From positions 186,001 to 250,000 of the forward strand of contig NZ_BMQT01000008.1 in assembly GCF_014648255.1 (NCBI RefSeq): a stretch of DNA of 64,000 nt. Direction: 5' to 3'. Source of the DNA: Nocardioides albus (lineage in GTDB: Bacteria; Actinomycetota; Actinomycetes; Propionibacteriales; Nocardioidaceae). Every line of letters begins with the position of its first letter. Position 1 is the stretch's first letter. Below are positions 60,424-64,000 of the stretch, one piece after another. The notes under the pieces were generated by a model. The model saw nothing but the letters and a program-made list of their open reading frames with translations, was not told where the DNA came from and did no database searches. A program made the translations under genes and the position numbers.

Positions 60424-61713
60424 CTACCGAGCGGCAGCCTGGAGCGGCGAGTCGGCCCGCTTATCGGTTCGTCCGGCGCCGATCAGGACCTGGAGGCAGG
60501 CAAGCAGGACGAGCACAAGAGCCAGCGACCACCACACCCGGCCGGTCGTGACCTGGTTCCCCCACAGCAGCACGACAACACCCAGCGCGACCACGGCGAC
60601 CCGAAGCCAGCAGGCGTTCGCGTCGACCCAGCGTCCCGCGGCATTCGCCTGACTCAGCGGGATGCTGGACCCGGCGTTCACCAGCGTGCCCGCGATGGCG
60701 CCGCGTGCCGCGGAGCCATACCGGTTTGCGCCGGCGAACAGGCCTGCCACGACGATGATGAGGCCCAGCAGCAGCACGGCATCCTGACCACGCTCCAGAT
60801 AGACGAGGAGAGTCTGGTAGAAGACCTTGCTCGCCGGCCCGAACGTCGTGCCCGCGAGTTGATTCACGAACAGCTGCTCCCCGACCGAGAGCACCCAGCC
60901 CAGCAGCAGAGCGTTCGCGGCGAGAACTGCACCGACCCACACGGTCATTCGCGCGCGGCGGCGAGCCAGCAGCACGGCTCCCAGAAAGAGGATGCCCACG
61001 ACCGGCAGGAGCCACTGAGCCAACGGGTTGCTGAACGCATAGATCGTGCGGGCCTGCCGCAGCTGCGGCGCATCCATCAGAACGATCTGCCGCTCTGTCT
61101 GCGGGATCGGAACCTTCTCGACGACAGTGAGTCCGCGCTCGACCAGCCGGTCCTTGGCCAGGGTGATGACCTCGTCGAGGTCGAGCACGACCTGGTCGCC
61201 CTGGAGCGAGACGGCACCGGAGTTGTCGCCGGTCAGGATCCGATGCAGGGCTTGCTGGGCGCGGGTGTTGATCCGAACCCACAGGTCGGCGAACTCGTCG
61301 GAGGCGACGAACCTGCGCACCTCTCGCTCGATGAGGCTGTTGACCGCTCCGGACATCGGACCGATCAGCAGCTCCACGCGAGGGGCATCGGTCTTGATGC
61401 CGGCGAAAGCCGTGGTGAGCAACGCTTCGATGTCGACCTGTTGCTGGATCGCCTCCGTGACCTTGGTCGCGATGGCGTCCTGGACCTCTGGCGACTCCAC
61501 CAGCGGTCCCACGGTCTCGAGGTAGCGCGCCTCATCGTTCAGCGTGCGCTGACCCCAGTAGGCCACCGCGGCCGGCGTCACCAGCAACGCCGCCAGCACC
61601 AGGCAGACAACTGCTGCCACAGATCGGCCGACGGAGCGCCGTCGCGGTGGCGCCGGGTCGCTCTCCGGGATACGCGGCGACGGCGACTCCGGCGCGGTTT
61701 CTGTGTGAGACAT
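60424..61713 (-). CDS. Conserved multi-pass membrane protein
   Basis: A 429-residue protein. An N-terminal cytoplasmic Pro-rich tail, a first span (about 28-50), a large outside domain (about 55-215; ARYLETVGPLVESPEVQDAI and PIPQTERQIVLMDAPQLRQ), then five or six spans in the C-terminal half (PLAQWLLPVVGILFLGAVLL and others). This layout matches a family of unknown function found in actinobacteria. It has no enzymatic motif. Confidence 0.75.
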   Translation of the reverse strand: MSHTETAPESPSPRIPESDPAPPRRRSVGRSVAAVVCLVLAALLVTPAAVAYWGQRTLNDEARYLETVGPLVESPEVQDAIATKVTEAIQQQVDIEALLTTAFAGIKTDAPRVELLIGPMSGAVNSLIEREVRRFVASDEFADLWVRINTRAQQALHRILTGDNSGAVSLQGDQVVLDLDEVITLAKDRLVERGLTVVEKVPIPQTERQIVLMDAPQLRQARTIYAFSNPLAQWLLPVVGILFLGAVLLARRRARMTVWVGAVLAANALLLGWVLSVGEQLFVNQLAGTTFGPASKVFYQTLLVYLERGQDAVLLLGLIIVVAGLFAGANRYGSAARGAIAGTLVNAGSSIPLSQANAAGRWVDANACWLRVAVVALGVVVLLWGNQVTTGRVWWSLALVLVLLACLQVLIGAGRTDKRADSPLQAAAR

Positions 61714-61989
61714 GCGGCTCCTCGTTCCGGTCCGGCCGATCCTTCGACACTCAGCGTCGGTGCAGGTGAGCCCTGGGTCGTCACCCGGACCAGGTGAACT
61801 GCGAGTGATCTTCGGTCCAGCGCACCCATCGGCGGTAGGAACGCATCATCGACGCGCACGGCGGTGCGGGGGCGGTCGGCGCCACCTGTGGACCTCACCC
61901 GAGTCAGGTGAGGCAACCGCGCGCGATCGGCGCTGCGATGGTTCGGTGAGCACCCCGACGTACGCCATCGACCCCCGGCGCGACGGCTG
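61714..61989. other. Divergent intergenic region
   Basis: 276 bases between the membrane protein and the SulP gene, with no gene that I can support. It must contain both promoters. A direct repeat CAGGTGA with close neighbours (61766, 61792, 61906) is the only pattern seen. Confidence 0.45.
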
Positions 61990-63798
61990 ATGCTGACCTG
62001 GCTTCGCGACCGGATCACGCTGCCTGGACACCTGTTCGAGCGGCGTACGGCCCGACGCGACGCCGCCGCCGGCGTCGTCCTCGGCATCGAGTCCGTGCCG
62101 GACGGGCTGGCCAGCGGTCTCCTCGCTGGAGTGAACCCGGTCGCCGGGCTCTACGGCTATCTGTTCGGGCTGGCCGGCGGGGCGCTGTTCACCGGGAGCG
62201 CCGCCATGGCGATCCAGGGCACCGGGGCGATGGCGATCATCGTCGCCGATGCCGGCCTCGACACGTACGAAGACCCGGTGCGAGCCCTCGCCACGCTGTC
62301 GATCCTCACCGGCGTGGTGATGATCGTCGCCGGGGTGCTCAGGCTGGGTCGGCTGCTGCGGTTCGTGTCCAAGTCGGTGATGACAGGGTTCATCTCCGCG
62401 GTCGGTATCAGCATCGTGCTGGGGCAGCTCGACAACTTCACCGGCTACGACTCCCAGGGGAGCAACCGCGTCTCGGCGGCGTTCGATCTGCTCCTGCACC
62501 TTCGTGGGGTGGATCTCGCATCACTGCTGGTGGGGCTGACCACGGTCGCCGGCATCCTCGTCCTGCAGCGCACCCGCCTGGGCGCCACCGGGCTCGTGGT
62601 GGCCGTTGCCGCAGGCTCGGCTCTGGCTGCGTTGCTCAACGCGATGGGCAACGACACCGTCGCGCTCGTCGCTGACGTCGCCGACGTACCGAACTCCTTG
62701 CCTCTCCCGGTGTTCCCCGACCTCTCCGCGACGATCGACCTCCTCCTCCCTGCGGCATCGCTGGCCTTCGTCGGGCTGGTCCAGGGGGCCGGCGTCTCCG
62801 CCGGGTTCCCGAACCCGGACGGGCCTGCCCGCCCTTCGCGTGACTTCATCGGCCAGGGCGCGGGCAACATCGCCTCAGGACTGTTCCGCGGCGTACCTGT
62901 GGGTGGATCGATGTCGGCGACGTCGCTGGTCGTGAGCGCCGGGGCGCAGAACCGGTTCGCGCTCCTGGTCGCGGCCGGGGTCATGGCCGTGGTGATCGTG
63001 CTTTTCGGGAGCGTGGTCGAGCTGGTCGCGATGCCGGCCCTCGCCGGGCTGCTGATCGTGGTCGGGGTCGGCACGATCAAGCCGGCCAAACTGCTCGCGG
63101 TCGCCCGGACCGGGCCCGTGCCGCTGACGGTGATGCTGACAACGTTCGTCCTCACCCTGCTGATGCCGTTGCAGTACGCCGTGCTGGTCGGTGTCGCCCT
63201 GTCGGTGCTGCTGTTCGTGATCGGCCAGTCCTCGCGCCTGGTGACCCGTCGGGTCGTGCTCGGCGATGACCATCGGATCATCGAGACCAACCCCCCAGGC
63301 CGCCTCGGCGAACGCGAGGTCGTGGTGCTCCAGCCGTACGGTCCGATCTTCTTCGCTACCGCGACCTCGCTGCGTTCGCAGATGCCGGAGGTGACCGCCG
63401 GCTCGCGCAGGTCGGTGGTGATCCTGCGGCTGCGAGGCGCGGACGAGGCGGGCGCCACGCTGCTCGAGGTGCTGGCGACGTACGCTGCGGCGCTCGGCGA
63501 CCGCGGCAGCAGGCTGGTCATCGTCACCGACAACGAGCGGCTCGTACGTCAGCTGCAGACCGGTGGCACGCTCGGCGCGGCAGGCTCGGTCTACCAGGGC
63601 AGTGCCGTGATCTGGGAGGCCACCAGGAACGCCTACGACGACGCCGTCGCGTGGGTCGCCCAGGACTATGACGAGGTCGAGGACCAGAGACAGGACCAGA
63701 GACAGGACCGGGACCAGGACCAAACGCGGCTCGGCAGCGCGAAAGCCCGTCGTGACCCGCACGAGGGCGACCTTCCGCCCGACCAGATGGCCCTCTAG
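61990..63798 (+). CDS. SulP-family anion transporter with STAS domain
   Basis: A 602-residue membrane transporter. The transmembrane core of about 10-14 spans has VVLGIESVPDGLASGLLAGV (SulP motif 1 region) and GAGNIASGLFRGVPVGGSMS, where the conserved N and G residues are clear. The C-terminal STAS domain spans about 425-540 (VVVLQPYGPIFFATATSLR). The last 45 residues form a very polar tail with repeated Asp-Gln-Arg. Sulfate or bicarbonate are the likely ions. It may be an operon with the next gene. Confidence 0.88.
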   Translation: MLTWLRDRITLPGHLFERRTARRDAAAGVVLGIESVPDGLASGLLAGVNPVAGLYGYLFGLAGGALFTGSAAMAIQGTGAMAIIVADAGLDTYEDPVRALATLSILTGVVMIVAGVLRLGRLLRFVSKSVMTGFISAVGISIVLGQLDNFTGYDSQGSNRVSAAFDLLLHLRGVDLASLLVGLTTVAGILVLQRTRLGATGLVVAVAAGSALAALLNAMGNDTVALVADVADVPNSLPLPVFPDLSATIDLLLPAASLAFVGLVQGAGVSAGFPNPDGPARPSRDFIGQGAGNIASGLFRGVPVGGSMSATSLVVSAGAQNRFALLVAAGVMAVVIVLFGSVVELVAMPALAGLLIVVGVGTIKPAKLLAVARTGPVPLTVMLTTFVLTLLMPLQYAVLVGVALSVLLFVIGQSSRLVTRRVVLGDDHRIIETNPPGRLGEREVVVLQPYGPIFFATATSLRSQMPEVTAGSRRSVVILRLRGADEAGATLLEVLATYAAALGDRGSRLVIVTDNERLVRQLQTGGTLGAAGSVYQGSAVIWEATRNAYDDAVAWVAQDYDEVEDQRQDQRQDRDQDQTRLGSAKARRDPHEGDLPPDQMAL

Positions 63799-63861
63799 AG
63801 CCGTTCCGTTCACCCCTTTCCGGCGATCACGAACACCCCCGGGCGTACGCAGACTGAGCTC

Positions 63862-64000
63862 GTGACGAGCTCGGTGACCCCTGACGATTCCCGTACGGAC
63901 TGGCGCGAGCTGATCGCGATCCTGCTGCTCTCCGTGACGGCGATCCTGACCGCCTGGACCGGCTTCCAGGCGAGCAAGTGGAGCGGCGCCATGTCGATCT
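63862..64000 (+). CDS. Membrane protein, 3' truncated by window end
   Basis: The first 46 residues of a protein starting from GTG at 63862 (MTSSVTPDDSRTDWRELIAI, then a span ILLLSVTAILTAWTGFQASK). The AWTGFQASKWSG phrase is typical of a group of conserved membrane proteins with unknown function. The gene continues beyond the window. Confidence 0.6.
   Translation, partial: MTSSVTPDDSRTDWRELIAILLLSVTAILTAWTGFQASKWSGAMSI

Overview
The window is high-GC actinobacterial chromosome with a GntR/FadR and Lrp-rich regulatory style, an SsgA-like cell-division protein, RbpA, WhiB and polyprenol-phosphate mannose synthase genes. Together with the lysine aminomutase pathway this fits a Nocardioides-like member of the Propionibacteriales. 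The genus is an inference from gene content; no rRNA is present.

Region by region. 0-4.6 kb: the end of an ABC-2 exporter operon, then a methionine importer operon (metQ-metN-metI). 4.6-18 kb: mixed housekeeping and accessory genes, including a methyltransferase, a luciferase-like oxidoreductase, a lytic transglycosylase lipoprotein, an alcohol dehydrogenase, a MurA-type enzyme fused to a DNA-binding domain, a glycerophosphodiesterase broken by a stop codon, RbpA behind a sigma-R-type promoter, FxsA and a dolichol/polyprenol-phosphate mannose synthase. 18-25.5 kb: a lysine (beta-lysine) catabolic cluster, kdd-amidohydrolase-kamD-kamE-kal on the minus strand, divergent from kamA, with an Lrp regulator beside it. 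25.6-31.1 kb: a Cache-domain protein and a FadR-type regulator, divergent from a four-gene spermidine/putrescine-type ABC importer. 31-35.1 kb: a 5'-3' exonuclease, an SsgA-like protein, an OFA-type MFS transporter with a 33-residue partner peptide, and an aminodeoxychorismate-lyase-like enzyme.

35.2-50.7 kb: a tRNA cluster (Gly, Cys, Val) whose tRNA-Val is the insertion site of an actinomycete integrative and conjugative element (AICE) of the pSAM2 type. A 47-bp copy of the tRNA 3' end (core site) lies at 35532-35578 and again at 47509-47555, and a 21-bp partial third copy lies at 50643-50663. The AICE carries integrase, excisionase, Rep, an orphan cytosine methyltransferase, a WhiB protein, an FtsK/TraB translocase, small proteins, a Pra-like activator, a Cro/CI-type regulator, a Nudix (Pif-like) protein and an HD protein. 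It also carries a markedly lower-GC two-gene cargo: an AAA ATPase plus a DUF2325-like protein, a candidate defence system. The 47.6-50.6 kb stretch looks like the remnant of an older element at the same tRNA.

50.8-64 kb: an ABC-2 exporter pair, a TrmB/LuxR-type regulator, two large secreted proteins sharing kelch and carboxypeptidase-regulatory modules (one a subtilisin-family protease), a multi-pass membrane protein, a SulP anion transporter, and the start of a further membrane protein. Convergent gene ends are repeatedly separated by large nested palindromes. A related 21-bp repeat family also sits in frame inside kdd.
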